Positions 22,000-33,159 are shown, counted from the stretch's first letter. The stretch: 64,000 bases of DNA from Prionace glauca (GCA_037974335.1 CM075760.1:23855538-23919537); one strand, 5' to 3'. Made by a program: numbers and translations. Notes: generated by a model from the letters alone, not told the origin.

Positions 22000-22685
22000 G
22001 TTAATTAATCAATTGAGTTTAAGAATGTACAGACAGAGGGCTTTGATCGAATTATATGAATGTTTATGAAGAAAGTATGTATAAAGAGTTGGGAGTTAAA
22101 TGTATTCCAAGTAAAGATTGGCTCCAGTTTCTTCCTTCACCATAAGGCTGTCAGGATTATCACCTGGTAACAGAAAATGTTTGACCGATTGGTGAAGTTT
22201 GGAAACCGAAGAAATGTATATTTCAGACAGAAGTTTACAATCCCGGCAGCTTTTGTGAGAAATGAAAGTGAGTGTGAATTGTCAGGGTCTGATTACCCGC
22301 CGATGTTCTCAGAGTCTGAAACATACAATCAGTGGAAGAATGGAGATGTGGACATGGGTTACATCCCTAACAAAGAGGAAACAAGGTCTGGCCTTGGCAT
22401 TGTCACTTCCTAACGAAAGGAAACTTGGCAGCAAAACATTTTCAGAGCTGGAAATTGACCAGTAGTAAAGTGATCAAGATTTGGACCTTTTATTTGGTTT
22501 CATTGATGAGATTTACAAGAAAGATGATCTGATGGGTGCCTATGGAGCACAGTCTGACTTTGTCAAGTTTTGAAATGAGAGTGTAAGTATATTTAGCAGA
22601 TCTGGATATCACAGAAAGGACAGGATTGGAAACGTACTAATAGGTGAATGAATCTCAGGAATGACGGGGGAACAATTACCATGAA
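22000..22685 (+). other. Unassigned sequence with coding-like pieces
   Basis: The first part (about 22100-22175) matches 32455-32530, downstream of another finger gene. From 22177 an open stretch of 78 codons and a second piece at about 22475-22570 (ending DDLMGAYGAQSDFVKF) look compositionally coding but match nothing I recognise. Possibly a retrogene or transposon fossil. Confidence 0.3.
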
Positions 22686-22868
22686 ATTCCCCTGGTCATC
22701 ACTGTCCGGTGCTTGTTTGGGTCAATGCACCTAACCAGCATGTCTATCAGAATGTGGGAGAAAAGCAGAGCACACAGAGGAAACCCGCACAGACATGGGG
22801 AGAATATGCAAACTCCACAGAGACAGTGACCCAAGTTGGCAATCCCAGTGATTAACAAAGAATTGCGC
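22686..22868 (-). mobile_element. SINE fragment
   Basis: Reverse-strand body with GAGGAAACCCGCACAGAC and ATATGCAAACTCC, diverged tail. Confidence 0.65.
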
Positions 22869-22979
22869 CACAAGATTCCACATTTTTAAACGAGAACAAC
22901 ATTTATAAAGTAAAATAATATTAAAAACCCGGACTATGAACAAAGCATAAGTCTTTCAATTTAATTCATTATCAGATTA

Positions 22980-23680
22980 TTTCATGAAGAGAATATTAAA
23001 AACTTGTTGTGGTTTTGAGAAGAGGGGTGTCTTTATATGTAATGCTTTGTACAAAAGAAGGAAAAATCACATTTTTTTCTTCTTTGATTTGTTCTGAGAC
23101 ATTGTTCGTGTGAATGTATTGTGATCCAGGTTAGGACATTTAAAGAAAATTGTGAACACCCAGTGATTAACTAAAAGAATTACATGAAAAGATTAAACAT
23201 TTTTAATAAAAACAAACTTTACCATACATATAAAACAAAATAAAATTTAAGAATACAGCATTACAAACTGAATACTGTAGTCAGTAAAGACTGATGGTAC
23301 AAAACTGATTTTTAACCTCACCCCAAGAGTCTCTTTATACTTAATATCTTGAAAGTTCCGTTCTGTTCCTGGGGCTCTCAAAGTTATGTCAAAGCTTTGC
23401 AGAATTCATTTTAATTTTCCTCACTTTTCCAGCTATTCTCCAGGCTCCAAGATTTTACAGAGGGTCTTTCCATGAGCTTTTGACTGAACAATTCTCCAAC
23501 TTTCCTTTGAGATCTCAAAACTGTGGACTCCTCAGTCCAACTGGGCTTCACTTCCTTCTTGCTGAGGGATTTAAACATTGGCAGCACCCCTGGTTCCTAA
23601 TGACCCTCCAGGCTTCTGGTCTCACAGCTGGTTCACAGCTCCTGGTCCCACAGCTGATGGCCTCCAAGTTAACTGGAGAC
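22980..23680. repeat. Duplicated 3' flank (copy of 33160-33960)
   Basis: Shared phrases include GAAGAGGGGTGTCTT, ACTTAATATCTTGAA and CTCCAGGCTCCAAGATTT, in the same order. Its right end holds one or two diverged units of the 26-base repeat that is expanded at 33921. Confidence 0.75.
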
Positions 23681-24413
23681 TGCTTGCTTTCTCTGAGAAA
23701 CACCCAGAATTCCAACCAGAGCTCACTTACCCTCATGCTACCACATCTGTTGGAATCTCTGATCGATATTTAGCTTCAAAACTAAACCTTTTTGACCCTG
23801 AGGTCTGCATGAAGAATTCCGCTCTCTGACAAAGACACGGCAATAACTGTCAGTCCCAAAGTCTCCAGATCTCCAGCTAAAAGAGGCCAGCTGCCCTTTT
23901 ACACATCTTACCCTTCGAGTTTTGACATCTTAAACCAACATGAACCACACTTCGTGACTATGAATTCTCTCAGGGTGTTTCTGTCAGATCAGCAGTGTGG
24001 GCTTTCTATTTATCTTAAATTTTAAAAAAAGCAATTTGTTGAACTCATTCATACTTCTAAACCATACGAATTATGAAAACAGATCTTTGCAACACCGTCC
24101 CCATGATGAAAATGTATCATTCTCGTATTATCCCATTTGAAACATTATAACGTAGACTTAAAAGGTTGGCTCTACTCTCCCCATCGATGCTGTCAGACCT
24201 GCAAAGATTTTCCAGCATTTTCTGTTTCCAGCATCCGCAGTTTTTTTGCTTTTAACAATGTACAACATGCTGTATATCGAAATAGTTGTGATCTTATCAA
24301 ATAGTGAAGCAGGCTCAAAGACCCAAATGGCCAACTCCTGTTCCAAAGTCCATTGTTTAACTACCTTATAACCTGCAATAGACATAATAATCCCTCCATT
24401 GTCCACTCCACAT
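23681..24413. other. Intergenic with dispersed repeat remnants
   Basis: A reverse-strand dispersed repeat (CTGTCAGACCTGCAAAG) lies at about 24155-24260 and a CR1 3' tail at about 24285-24350. I see no gene. Confidence 0.45.
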
Positions 24414-24632
24414 TCACAAGTCCATCCTGATAACAGAACACTGCTGGATTCCATGGCCAGGAATCTCAGTCCACTGAAGATGGGAAATATTACTGCTTGC
24501 AGTGTTTTCTGACAGTTTTCTTCTCACAATAATTATGGTCCAGAGTTCCTCCTGCAAAAGGAGAGTCTCATTGCTGTTCATCTGCAAATTTTCAACTTCA
24601 GTTTTTAAAACAGTCTGTTCAGAGTGCATGTT

Positions 24633-24872
24633 TTAAACTTGATTTTCTTCCATGTTTGTAGTTTCTCCATTGTTTAAATCCAGAGAGAATATTCCAGTCA
24701 ATTCCACATTGAAACTGTCTTCTTCTTGCTCTGTTGTAGCTGCAGCTTCATTTTTAATTTCACTTCCCAGACTCAAACTTTCTGGATTCACTTTTAGAGA
24801 GAGCAAGTTCAAAATGGCTTCTTTTTGTGCCAACAACTCGTTCCTTCGTTCATCAAAATCTTCTTCAGCCAT
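24633..24872 (-). CDS. Unrecognised acidic ORF, possible exon or pseudogene
   Basis: A true ATG at 24870-24872 opens 79 codons beginning MAEEDFDERRNELLAQKEA, helical and acidic, with heptad-like leucines. After the stop at 24633-24635 the same frame reopens at once from another Met (24414-24629, 71 codons, TEVENLQMNSNETLLLQEEL), as if one stop split a longer coiled-coil protein. It belongs to neither the zinc-finger nor the LINE families. A processed copy or a single exon of a host coiled-coil gene would fit, but I do not recognise it. Confidence 0.3.
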   Translation of the reverse strand: MAEEDFDERRNELLAQKEAILNLLSLKVNPESLSLGSEIKNEAAATTEQEEDSFNVELTGIFSLDLNNGETTNMEENQV

Positions 24873-24989
24873 TTAAAAAATGTTGTTAAAATTAATTTTC
24901 TGTTCAAGCAAAAATGTTGAACATTCCCATTTGGAGACTATGTGATCTCGGGCTTCAGAAACAGAGGAATTGAGAACAAAAGCAGGGAA

Positions 24990-25850
24990 ATTAGGCTGAT
25001 AGTTTTAAAAGCTCTGGTTAGGCCACAATAGGAAACGGAGTCCAGTTCTGGTCACCACACTTTTGGAAGGACATGAGGGTCCTTGAGAGGGTGCAGAGGA
25101 GATTTATTGGAATAGTTCCAGGAATGACGAGTTTTATCCACAAGGCTAGGCTGGAAAAGCTGGGGTTGTTCTCCTTGGAGAAAAGGAGATAGAGAGGAGA
25201 TTTGTTCAAGATGTACAAAATTAAAATAGATTAAATAAAGTGAGAAGGAAAAACTGTTCCCATTCGCTGACGGTGCAAGGATGAGGATGTACAGATTTAT
25301 ATATATTCTTAGCGAGAGAAACAAGGGGATATGAGAAAGGGATGTTTTATGCAATGAGAGGGAACTCACTGCCTGTGAGGGTGGTGGAAGCAGAGACAAT
25401 GAATGATTTAACAAGGAAAGTGGATGGATACTTGCGGGAAATAGAACTAAAAGGATAAAGGGATACAACGGGGCAGGTTTACCCCATGAGAATAATTCCA
25501 GAACTGAGAGCATTTAACTCTCTGAAAATGCCGGTGTTATTTTTGTCTGGAAAACTGAAGACTGATGGAAATCGTCAAGATTATGGAGGGGTTCAATAAT
25601 CCAGTACGGATTTAATGAGAAACCTCTTTAGCCAGAGAGTGGTGAGAATGTAGAACTCATTACCACAGTGAGTGGTTGAGGTGAACAGCATGAATACACT
25701 GAAGGGGAAGCGAGATACATGAGGGAGAAAGGAATAGAAGGATATGCTGATGGGGGGAGATGAAGAGGGTTGGGTGGAGGCTCAACTGAGACCAGTTGAG
25801 CCGACTGGCCTGGCCCCGTGCTATAGGCTCAATGGAACAGAGACAAATGT
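24990..25850 (+). mobile_element. Two CR1 3' fragments
   Basis: The first (about 24990-25480) shows GGTTAGGCCACAATAGG, GTTCTGGTCACCACAC and later CR1 phrases. The second (about 25490-25850) has CAGAACTGAGAGCATTT and a GAGCCGACTGGCCTG tail. Both are diverged and truncated. Confidence 0.65.
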
Positions 25851-26096
25851 ATTTATTTTAGATCTCCTTGAATGGTCAGAGAAACAGGATTAACTATCCA
25901 AGATAAAATAAATGTCCTTCATCAGCTTGTGTGGATCATTTGTGGAAATGCGCTCTCCAGCCCACTGGAAACAAATTCGTGAGAAAGACCAATCCAGCAG
26001 AGAGAAACCTTCTAACTCTCCCACTTCACCCACTGTCAGAATGAACACGGTTCAGTCCTGGGTGTGATTAACAGCAGCAGGATCCAATTCCTATCA

Positions 26097-26843
26097 TCAC
26101 TTGTGAACTCGCTGGTGATTGTGCAAGTAGATTGGCCGACTGAATCTCTTCCCACACTCAGAGCAGGTGAGTGTCCTCTCCGCAGTGTGAAGGCGCTGGT
26201 GTATCTGCAGGCTGGATGAATCAATGAATGCTTTCCCACACTCACAGCAGGTGGGTGGCCACTCCCCAGTGTGAATCCGCTGGTGTGCCTTCAGGAAGGA
26301 TGGTCGACTGAATCCCTTCCCACACTCGGAGCAGGTAAACGGCCTCTCTTTGGTGTGAACCCGTTGGTGTATCCGAAGGCTTGATGAGTCAATGAATGCC
26401 TTCTCACACTCAGTACAGGTGAACGGCCTCTCCCCAGTGTGAACGCGCTGGTGTATCCGCAGGTTGGAGGAATGAGAGAATCCCTTTCCACAATCAGAGC
26501 AGGTGAACGGCTTCTCCCCAGTGTGAACTCGCTGGTGTGCCTGCAAGTGAGATAACCGACTGAATCCCATCTCACACTCAGAGCAAGTGAATGGCCTTTC
26601 CCCAGTGTGAATTCGCTGGTGCATCAGCAGATCAGATGAAGTAGTGAATCCCTTCCCACACTCGGAGCAGGTGAATGGCCTCTCCTTGGTGTGAACCCAC
26701 TGGTGTCTCATTAGGTGGGATGAATGAGTGAATCCCTTCCCACACTGAGAGCAGGTGAACGGCCTCTCCCCAGTGTGACTGCGTCGATGAATTTCCAGCT
26801 GAGACGGGGATTTGAATCCCTTCCCACAATCCCACATTTCCAT
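26097..26843 (-). CDS. C2H2 zinc-finger protein with damaged first finger
   Basis: Eight intact Krüppel fingers end in HQRVHK and a TGA. The family start (ATG at 26852-26854, MDKPWKCG) is now out of frame, because one G is missing where paralogues read TGTGGGGACTGTGGG. The first in-frame ATG is at 26841-26843, giving 248 residues beginning [14 protein letters not shown]. The first finger thereby loses its first Cys and cannot bind zinc normally. Ribosomes would have to skip the older ATG, which opens a short out-of-frame peptide. The gene is thus either a slightly shortened protein or an early pseudogene. It is head to head with the gene at 30941. Confidence 0.75.
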   Translation of the reverse strand: MEMWDCGKGFKSPSQLEIHRRSHTGERPFTCSQCGKGFTHSSHLMRHQWVHTKERPFTCSECGKGFTTSSDLLMHQRIHTGERPFTCSECEMGFSRLSHLQAHQRVHTGEKPFTCSDCGKGFSHSSNLRIHQRVHTGERPFTCTECEKAFIDSSSLRIHQRVHTKERPFTCSECGKGFSRPSFLKAHQRIHTGEWPPTCCECGKAFIDSSSLQIHQRLHTAERTLTCSECGKRFSRPIYLHNHQRVHK

Positions 26844-27160
26844 GGTTTGTCCATGGCGCGGGTATCCCTGTCTCCAGCCACACAAAGCATCTGTACAATC
26901 TCTTCCTGTTGTAAATGGTGATGGTCTCTCAAGTTATGAAACTGTCACTGGAACATTCTCACTCAGGTGTTTGAGTCCTGCTGCTTTTCCAGTCACACTG
27001 ATGTTCAAAACTTTCTGAAGCAGACAGAACAAAAAAAATTTCTCCTTGTAGATTCAAAGGCTAATGATATTCAGATCCTGATAATCAAGTGACTTTATCA
27101 ATTCTTCACTTGATGCTTGATTTGAATTTTGTGTCTGCAAATCCTCCCCCTTTGAAGATC
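26844..27160 (-). other. Leader exon of the 26.1 kb finger gene
   Basis: Runs to a minus-strand acceptor TTTTACAG near 27161-27166. It contains the diverged fossil-finger region seen in the paralogues. Confidence 0.55.
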
Positions 27161-27567
27161 CTGTAAAAGAGGTTTACAAATTTCATCACTGTCAGTTAAG
27201 GACAGAATCTACAATTGGTAGCTGTTAATTTCTATGAATCTTTATTTTCTATTTTGTTCCCCGAAAGCTGTAAATAACTGTCCCACGCTCTCCCTGCATT
27301 ACCTGGAGTATTGTGTGGAGGCTTTGTCTCCTTACTAAAGGAAGGATACAAATGCAAGAAAGAGAGTGGAGCAAAGGTTCATTCGACAAATTCCTGGAAG
27401 GGTGAGAGTTTCCTATGACAAAATTGGGCCTCTATTCTCTCAGAGTTTCAACGAATAAGAGCTGATCTTACGTAACAATTGTAGATGTATCAATGTTGTT
27501 ATGATCCCTATGAGTACAATAACCTTAAAATTAATAAATTCCCAGACAAATCCAATGGAATGGAGAC
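27161..27567. other. Intron with LINE debris
   Basis: Includes a diverged CR1 piece at about 27300-27470 (TACCTGGAGTATTGTGTGG, AAATTGGGCCTC). No gene seen. Confidence 0.45.
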
Positions 27568-28150
27568 CGCAGCTGGAGTACTGTGTGCAGTTTTGGGCGC
27601 CGTACTTACGCAAGGATATTTTGGCCTTGGAGGGAGTGCAGAGGAGGTTTACTCGGCTGATGCCGGAGTTGAGGTGGTTGAGCTATGAGGAGAGGCTGAA
27701 TAAATTAGGCTTGTACTCGTTAGAGTTTAGAAGAATGAGGGGAGATCTCATTGAGACGTATAAGATGATGAATGGGATGGATAGGATATAGGTGGAGAGA
27801 CTCTTCCCGCTCAGAAAGGATAGTAGGACTAGGGGGCACAGCCTCAAGATAAAGGGGGGGGGGGGGCGGTTTAGAACGGAGTTGAGGAGGAACTTCTTCA
27901 CTCAAAGGGTGGTGAATCTCTGGAATTTTCTGCCCATTGAAGTGGTGGAGGCTGCCTTGCTAAATATTTTTAAGACGCGGGTTGATGGATTTCTGATAAG
28001 AGAGGGGATTAAGGGTTATGGGGAGAGGGCGGGGATGTGGAACTGAGCAGCGACAGATCAGCCATGATCTTATTGAATGGTGGGGCAGGCTCGAAGGGCT
28101 GGATGGCCTACTCCTGCTCTTATTTCTTATGTCCTTATGTTGTTCTTATG
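27568..28150 (+). mobile_element. 5'-truncated CR1 LINE
   Basis: Starts at CCGCAGCTGGAGTACTG and ends in repeated TTCTTATG units. It lies in the presumed intron of the 26.1 kb gene, antisense to it. A run of about 13 G sits near 27857. Confidence 0.88.
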
Positions 28151-28399
28151 AATAAAGCAAAGGGAAAGATTCCACCTTTTAATAAATGTTGCAATAATCA
28201 AATTAAAATCAACGTCAATGAATCATGCATTAGCAGACAAACAGTATTTGAATAGACAGGATAAATTTGACTTTTAAAAAGCTCAGACAATAAAAACAGG
28301 TTTCACAAAATCACAAACATTTTCCCCCCTCAGTATATTTGGCTCTAATTTCAGTTCCAGAGTTCCACAACTCTCTGTATTTCCAGGGGGAGAAAGAAA

Positions 28400-29165
28400 G
28401 TGTTTTACTCACAAATATGAGCTGGAGGAGGAGGTTTCAGTCTGTGTGTGAAGCTAAAAACAGAAGCTGTGCTGTTTCAAATCAAACTGCGGGACTTGGG
28501 AGAAAATGATGGGAAGAGATTTTGCAAAGTCCCCTCCCCCACTCCCTCAGCTGGCAGCCCAGCACGCAGGCGCAGAGAGCGCTGCTGAGCCGAGCTGTCC
28601 GGAGCAGGCGCAGTGCGGCTGCCGCCAGCGGTCGCTCTCGATGTCTTTTTGGAGCAGCCGGAGGGGGGAGGGGGAGATCACCGAGCGGCTTCTCGCTCTG
28701 GCCGGAGCCGCCAGCCGCTTGTCTGGAAACCTTGGCTCGAGGAGGGGGGGGAGGGGAAGGGGGGGGAACAATGGGTGGGGGCGGGGCTCCCGGGTCCGCT
28801 CGCCTGGGCCTGCGCACTGGAACCCCGAGATGTCATGGCAGAGCAGACTGATTCCTGTTGGCTGATTCTAACGCTCAGTCTCTCATTGGAGCAAAAAGAC
28901 GACATTGCGGATTGGACAAAAGCCCCGCGCGGCCGGAGGTCAAACAGTCTCCGCCCCCACGTGGGCTCTGGTTCCGCTTCCTCGTTGTCTTCATTGACCA
29001 ATGGGAAGAGCTGGAGGACCGGAAAGACTCTGATCATCCAGCCAATCAGAGTGCGGGATCACCCCGTGTTGTCTGAATGTGGAGCTGGTCAAGTGGCTGC
29101 TTCTCTCTCTCTGAAGATTCAGCCTCACACATCACAAATTTCTCCTCAGTCCAATATCTGTGAGT
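28400..29165. promoter_or_regulatory. Bidirectional CpG promoter, 26.1 kb / 30.9 kb gene pair
   Basis: A CpG-rich island carries CCAAT boxes in both orientations (CTGATTCTAACG to CATTGG, GACCAATGGG, GCCAATCAGAG), G-rich runs and GCGCAG motifs. Good splice donors point outward on both sides: on the minus strand ATTT/GTGAGT at 28412-28411 and on the plus strand ATCT/GTGAGT at 29160. The first would serve the gene at 26.1 kb and the second the gene at 30.9 kb. About 65 bases near 28672-28740 recur at 39245-39310. Confidence 0.7.
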
Positions 29166-29844
29166 AAAACACTTTACATTTCTTTTCTCATTATGGGGAA
29201 ATTGGGGACTTGCAGCAACTGCAGGGAAAGGAAGTGAATCCAGGGAGGCTGCAGACTCTGGAAAGATTGGCCCAGGTCTCTCTCCGTCTTGAACACATTG
29301 GTATCCTTTGCTCCTTCAGCTTGACACATTTATTTGTCTGGCTACTGGGATGGTCTCTTTCCGAATGTTCACAATTAAAGAGGTGGTTTTCCCAGTGGAT
29401 GGCTAACCTTCAAGGGGACAGTAAATTAATATAGCACACAGGTATACCTGGTGTTGTTGCGGTACATATCAGACATTATTTATGGTTCTGTAAAATGTTT
29501 ACTGTTATTTCTACACTTTAATATAGTACTGTATATCTTTGGGGTCCTTGCAAAATAGAAGAGATCATTCAACAGTTCCAGTCCTTCCCAATCCTTCATC
29601 AAACAATCTAGTTAGCTCCATTTCTCCCTAAATAACTGTACTTGTGGAAGTTTATTTGTTTCACGTACCAACCCGTTCCGTTTTGAAATAAGTGACCACT
29701 ACTTCCACAATCTTCATAGGCAGAGAGGCAGATTATGACTATTCACTTTCTAAATAATATTCTTCCTCAAATACCCTGCTACTATACTGCTAATTAAGAA
29801 ATAGAGTACGGTAGAACACACATTTTTCATCCAGTTATGTACAT
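29166..29844. other. First intron of the 30.9 kb gene
   Basis: The part from 29279 matches 13176-13480. A LINE-like remnant on the minus strand may lie near 29700-29790. No gene seen. Confidence 0.5.
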
Positions 29845-30170
29845 GATGTGGAGATGCTGGTGTTGTACCGGGGTGAGCACGGTAAGACGTCTCACCACAC
29901 CAGATTAAAGTCTAATAGATTCATATGGAATCCATAATGTGGAGGTGCTGGTGTTGGACTGGGATAGGCACAGTAAGAAGTCTCACAACACCAGATTAAA
30001 GTCCAACAGGTTCATTTCAAAACACGACACAAGATTAAAGTCCAACAGGTTCATTTGGAATCACCAGTTTTCGGAGCGCTGCTCCTTCAACAGATGTCTC
30101 ATCTGATGAAGAAGCAGCACTCCAAAAGCTCATGATACAAACAAACCTGTTGGACTTTAACCCAGTTATA
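29845..30170. mobile_element. Foldback MITE, rearranged copy
   Basis: The left end GATGTGGAGATGCTGGTG occurs twice (29845 and, diverged, about 29935), followed by AGTAAGAAGTCTCACAAC and an inverted right arm ending ACCTGTTGGACTTTAACC. It contains the longer internal arms (AGCGCTGCTCCTTCA) lost from the short copy at 7741. Confidence 0.75.
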
Positions 30171-30289
30171 TATATTCACATGATATATACTACTGCGTGT
30201 TAAGAATTTCAGGTTTCTTTGAAGCTGTCAATTAGAACAAATCACTCCTTCACTATATATTTTTTAAAACAGTAAAGGAATTAAGTGTT

Positions 30290-30410
30290 TTGATGAGGTA
30301 AGTGGAGCAAGGTCCATGAAAAGATCAACTATGATCTTATTGAATGCAGAGCAGCTTGGGAGGTCTGGTGCTGTACTTCTGCTTCTAGTTCTTATGTTCT
30401 TGTAACTGTT
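30290..30410 (+). mobile_element. CR1 3' tail
   Basis: TATGATCTTATTGAATGC to TTCTTATGTTCTTG, only the last hundred bases of a LINE. Confidence 0.65.
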
Positions 30411-30686
30411 TGACTGATATTTGGACAGCAGAGTGAAAATGACAAAAATTGCTGGAATTTTACCGGCACACCAGCCCGAAGCTCATATGACCCCGTAAGA
30501 GAATGCCATGCTGCACACCTCACCTGCCCTAATTCTGGGGCAAATGTGCCAGTAAAATTTTGGCCAATGTGTCTGGGTGGATTTTTGAAGAATTATGAAG
30601 GAAAGACGATTCTATAGAAACTAGAATTTTGGGTTTTGAATTTCTATTCTGCACAAAGTGACAACTTTCATGAACTGCTTTTACAG

Positions 30687-30940
30687 GATATTTGGAGACG
30701 ATTTGCAGACATACATCCCAAAAGATTTTAAGCAACAGCGTAACTGGAAAAGCACCAAGACGCACACACACAGCCGAGTGAGTGCTTCAGTGAACTGACT
30801 GTGGAAAGAGCTTTAACCAGTTACACAGCCTGAAAAAATATCACACCATTCACAGTGAGGAGAAACAGTACACGCGTTGTGTGTGTGGACGAGACTTCAA
30901 CTGATCATCGAACCTGGAGAGAGACAAGGACACCTGCATC
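30687..30940 (+). other. 5' leader of the 30.9 kb finger gene with fossil fingers
   Basis: The acceptor TTTTACAG/GATAT ends at 30686. The leader then reads, in frame with the ATG, CGKSFNQLHSLKKYHTIHS and CVCGRDFN, followed by TGA at 30902-30904. Confidence 0.7.
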
Positions 30941-31843
30941 ATGGAGACACCATGGAAATGTGGGGACTGTGGGAAGAAATTCAGATACCCATCAGAGCTG
31001 GAGATTCATCGACGCAGTCACACAGGGGAGAAACCATTCACCTGTTTCAAATGTGGGAGGGGATTCAGTAATTCATCCAACTTATTGAAACACAAACGGG
31101 TTCACAGTGAGGAGAGGCCGTTCACCTGTTCTGACTGTGGCAAGGGATTCAAATCCTTATCAGTGCTAGAGATTCATTGGCGGATTCACACTGGAGAGAG
31201 GCCATTCACCTGCTCCGAGTGTGGGAAGAGATTCGCTCATTTATCCAACTTTCTGACACACAAGCGGGTTCACACTGGGGAGAGGCCTTTCTCCTGCTCT
31301 GTGTGTGAGAAGAGATTCAGTGATTCATCCAGTCTGCGGAAACACAAGCAAGTTCACACTGGAGAGAGGCCTTTCTCCTGCTGTGTGTGTAGGAAGAGAT
31401 TCAGAGATTCATCCACCCTGCGGAAGCATGAGCGAGTTCACACTGGGGAGAGGCCATTCACCTGCTCTGACTGTGGGAAAGGATTCACTCGGTCATCCCA
31501 CCTGCTGATGCACCAACAAATCCACACAGGGGAGAGATCTTTCACCTGCACCGTGTGTGGGAAGGGATTCAGTGCATCATCTACCTTGCAGAACCACCAG
31601 GCAGTTCATACTGGGGAGAGGCCATTCCCCTGCTCCGTGTGTGGGAAGGCATTTACACAGTTATCTGCCCTGCTGCGACACCAGGCAGTTCACACTGGAG
31701 AGAGGCCATTCCCCTGCTGTGTGTGTGGGAAAAGATTCAGAGATTCATCCACCCTGCGAAAGCACGAGCGAGTTCACATGGGGAAAGACCATTCACCTGC
31801 TCTGACTGTGGGAAGGGATTCACTCGGTCATCCCATCTGCTGA
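30941..31843 (+). CDS. 10-finger C2H2 protein, shortened by a frameshift
   Basis: From [14 protein letters not shown] the frame encodes ten fingers and then leaves register: one base is missing near 31776 (CACATGGGG for CACACTGGGG), adding about 17 unrelated residues before a stop. Total 300 codons. Fingers 6-8 ([25 protein letters not shown]) recur as 10-12, offset by exactly 336 bases, so a four-finger unit was duplicated. The protein as it stands has nine complete fingers plus a tenth with an altered tail and may still bind DNA. It shares a promoter with the 26.1 kb gene. Confidence 0.8.
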   Translation: METPWKCGDCGKKFRYPSELEIHRRSHTGEKPFTCFKCGRGFSNSSNLLKHKRVHSEERPFTCSDCGKGFKSLSVLEIHWRIHTGERPFTCSECGKRFAHLSNFLTHKRVHTGERPFSCSVCEKRFSDSSSLRKHKQVHTGERPFSCCVCRKRFRDSSTLRKHERVHTGERPFTCSDCGKGFTRSSHLLMHQQIHTGERSFTCTVCGKGFSASSTLQNHQAVHTGERPFPCSVCGKAFTQLSALLRHQAVHTGERPFPCCVCGKRFRDSSTLRKHERVHMGKDHSPALTVGRDSLGHPIC

Positions 31844-32281
31844 TGCATCAACGAGTTCACACAGGGGAGAGACCTTTCACCTGCACCGTGTGTGGGAAGG
31901 GATTCAGTGCATCATCTACCCTGCAGAACCATCAGGCTGTTCACACTGGGGAGAAGCCATTCCCCTGCTCTGTGTGTGGGAAGGGGTGTACTAGGTCCAT
32001 CAGTCTGCAGAAACACCAGCAAATTCACTCTGGAGAGCCTGTTCACCTGCACTGAGTGTGGGAAGGGATTCATTCATTCCTCCAGCCTCTGGAAACACCA
32101 GCGAGTTCACACCGGGGAGAAGCCATTCACCTGCGCTGAACGTGGGAAGGGATTTGCTGATCCTTCCAACCTGTGGAAGCACAAGCAAGTTCACACAGAG
32201 GAGAGAGACTGTTCACCTGCTCCGAGTGTAGGAAAGGATTCACAGGCATCCAAGCTGCTGAGACACTGGCAATCACACTGA
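31844..32281 (+). pseudogene. Disconnected 3' fingers of the 30.9 kb gene
   Basis: Fingers 11-13 continue in the shifted frame. A second shift near 32036 separates fingers 14-15, one of which has lost a Cys (CAERGKGF). The last finger is unrecognisable. These codons are no longer part of the 30941 frame. Confidence 0.8.
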
Positions 32282-33159
32282 TTAGAGACCTTTTAAATAC
32301 TCTGCCTGTGGGTGTGAATTGTATAATTTGAGGTTTAGTATACACAAGCAGTGGACATTGATTTACATGAGCACATATAAAGATACACTTACTGACAAAG
32401 CATGGAATGGTTTGGGAATTATATACTTGTAATATTTCACTCTGTGAATAAATCTGTACTAAGTAAAAATTGGTTCCACTTTCTTCCTTCACTATAAGGC
32501 TGTCAGGATTATAATGTGCTGACAGAGAATGTTTAAAAATACACACAGTTTCCAATCTGGCTTGTTTGAGAAGGAATAATGATATCTTTGATAAAAATCA
32601 GAAGAGAAAGATGCACATTGTCTTAAAACGACACAAACAATTTGACAGTTTAAAAGTCCTGCTTCAAGATACAGGAGCAGATGGTGAAGAGTTTACGAGA
32701 CTCATACAAGAGATTAGTGGAAAGTGTACAATGTTTCAAAATTGTTGGAGGATGCCATCACATCCCAACAGTAAACCTGCCCTTTGCGTTTGGGGCTGAA
32801 CCTGTGGCACCAGCTGAGTTTCTGAATGATGAGTTGTGAGATGTGTGTGAACACATGAACATTTTGGTCATGAACACGGCAGCTGAAAGATGGATGCTGT
32901 GAAAGGAATCAAGCAGTGATCGATTAAATGTTGCAGAAAATCTCAGCTGATCAGCTAAACTTCAAATTGATAACTGCGCTGATATGGACAATTCACGTAA
33001 AGAATTCACGTCAGTTGATTGGAGAGTATAATCCCTGTCAATTGGTCAATGGGAGAAATTCCAAATGACCCTCTGTGCTGGATGATAGCCTTCCTGATTT
33101 ACAAGGGTGATAATTAGTGCAAATTTTATTTATTTATTAGCTGATTGTTTCAGTAGTGC
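32282..33159. other. 3' flank, partly unassigned
   Basis: 32455-32530 matches 22100-22175. From 32566 a 77-codon frame (DIFDKNQKRKMH) and short pieces to about 32900 look like a decayed coding region that I cannot identify. Confidence 0.35.

Noticed and set aside
28482-29167. Proline/arginine-rich open frames in the CpG islands
   Set aside because: GC-rich DNA is poor in stops; frames overlap on both strands and are not shared between the islands in a conserved frame.
30880-30910. Programmed read-through or selenocysteine at the conserved TGA
   Set aside because: Upstream fingers contain further stops and lost ligands and no selenocysteine-insertion structure was seen. Inheritance from a truncated founder explains the conservation.
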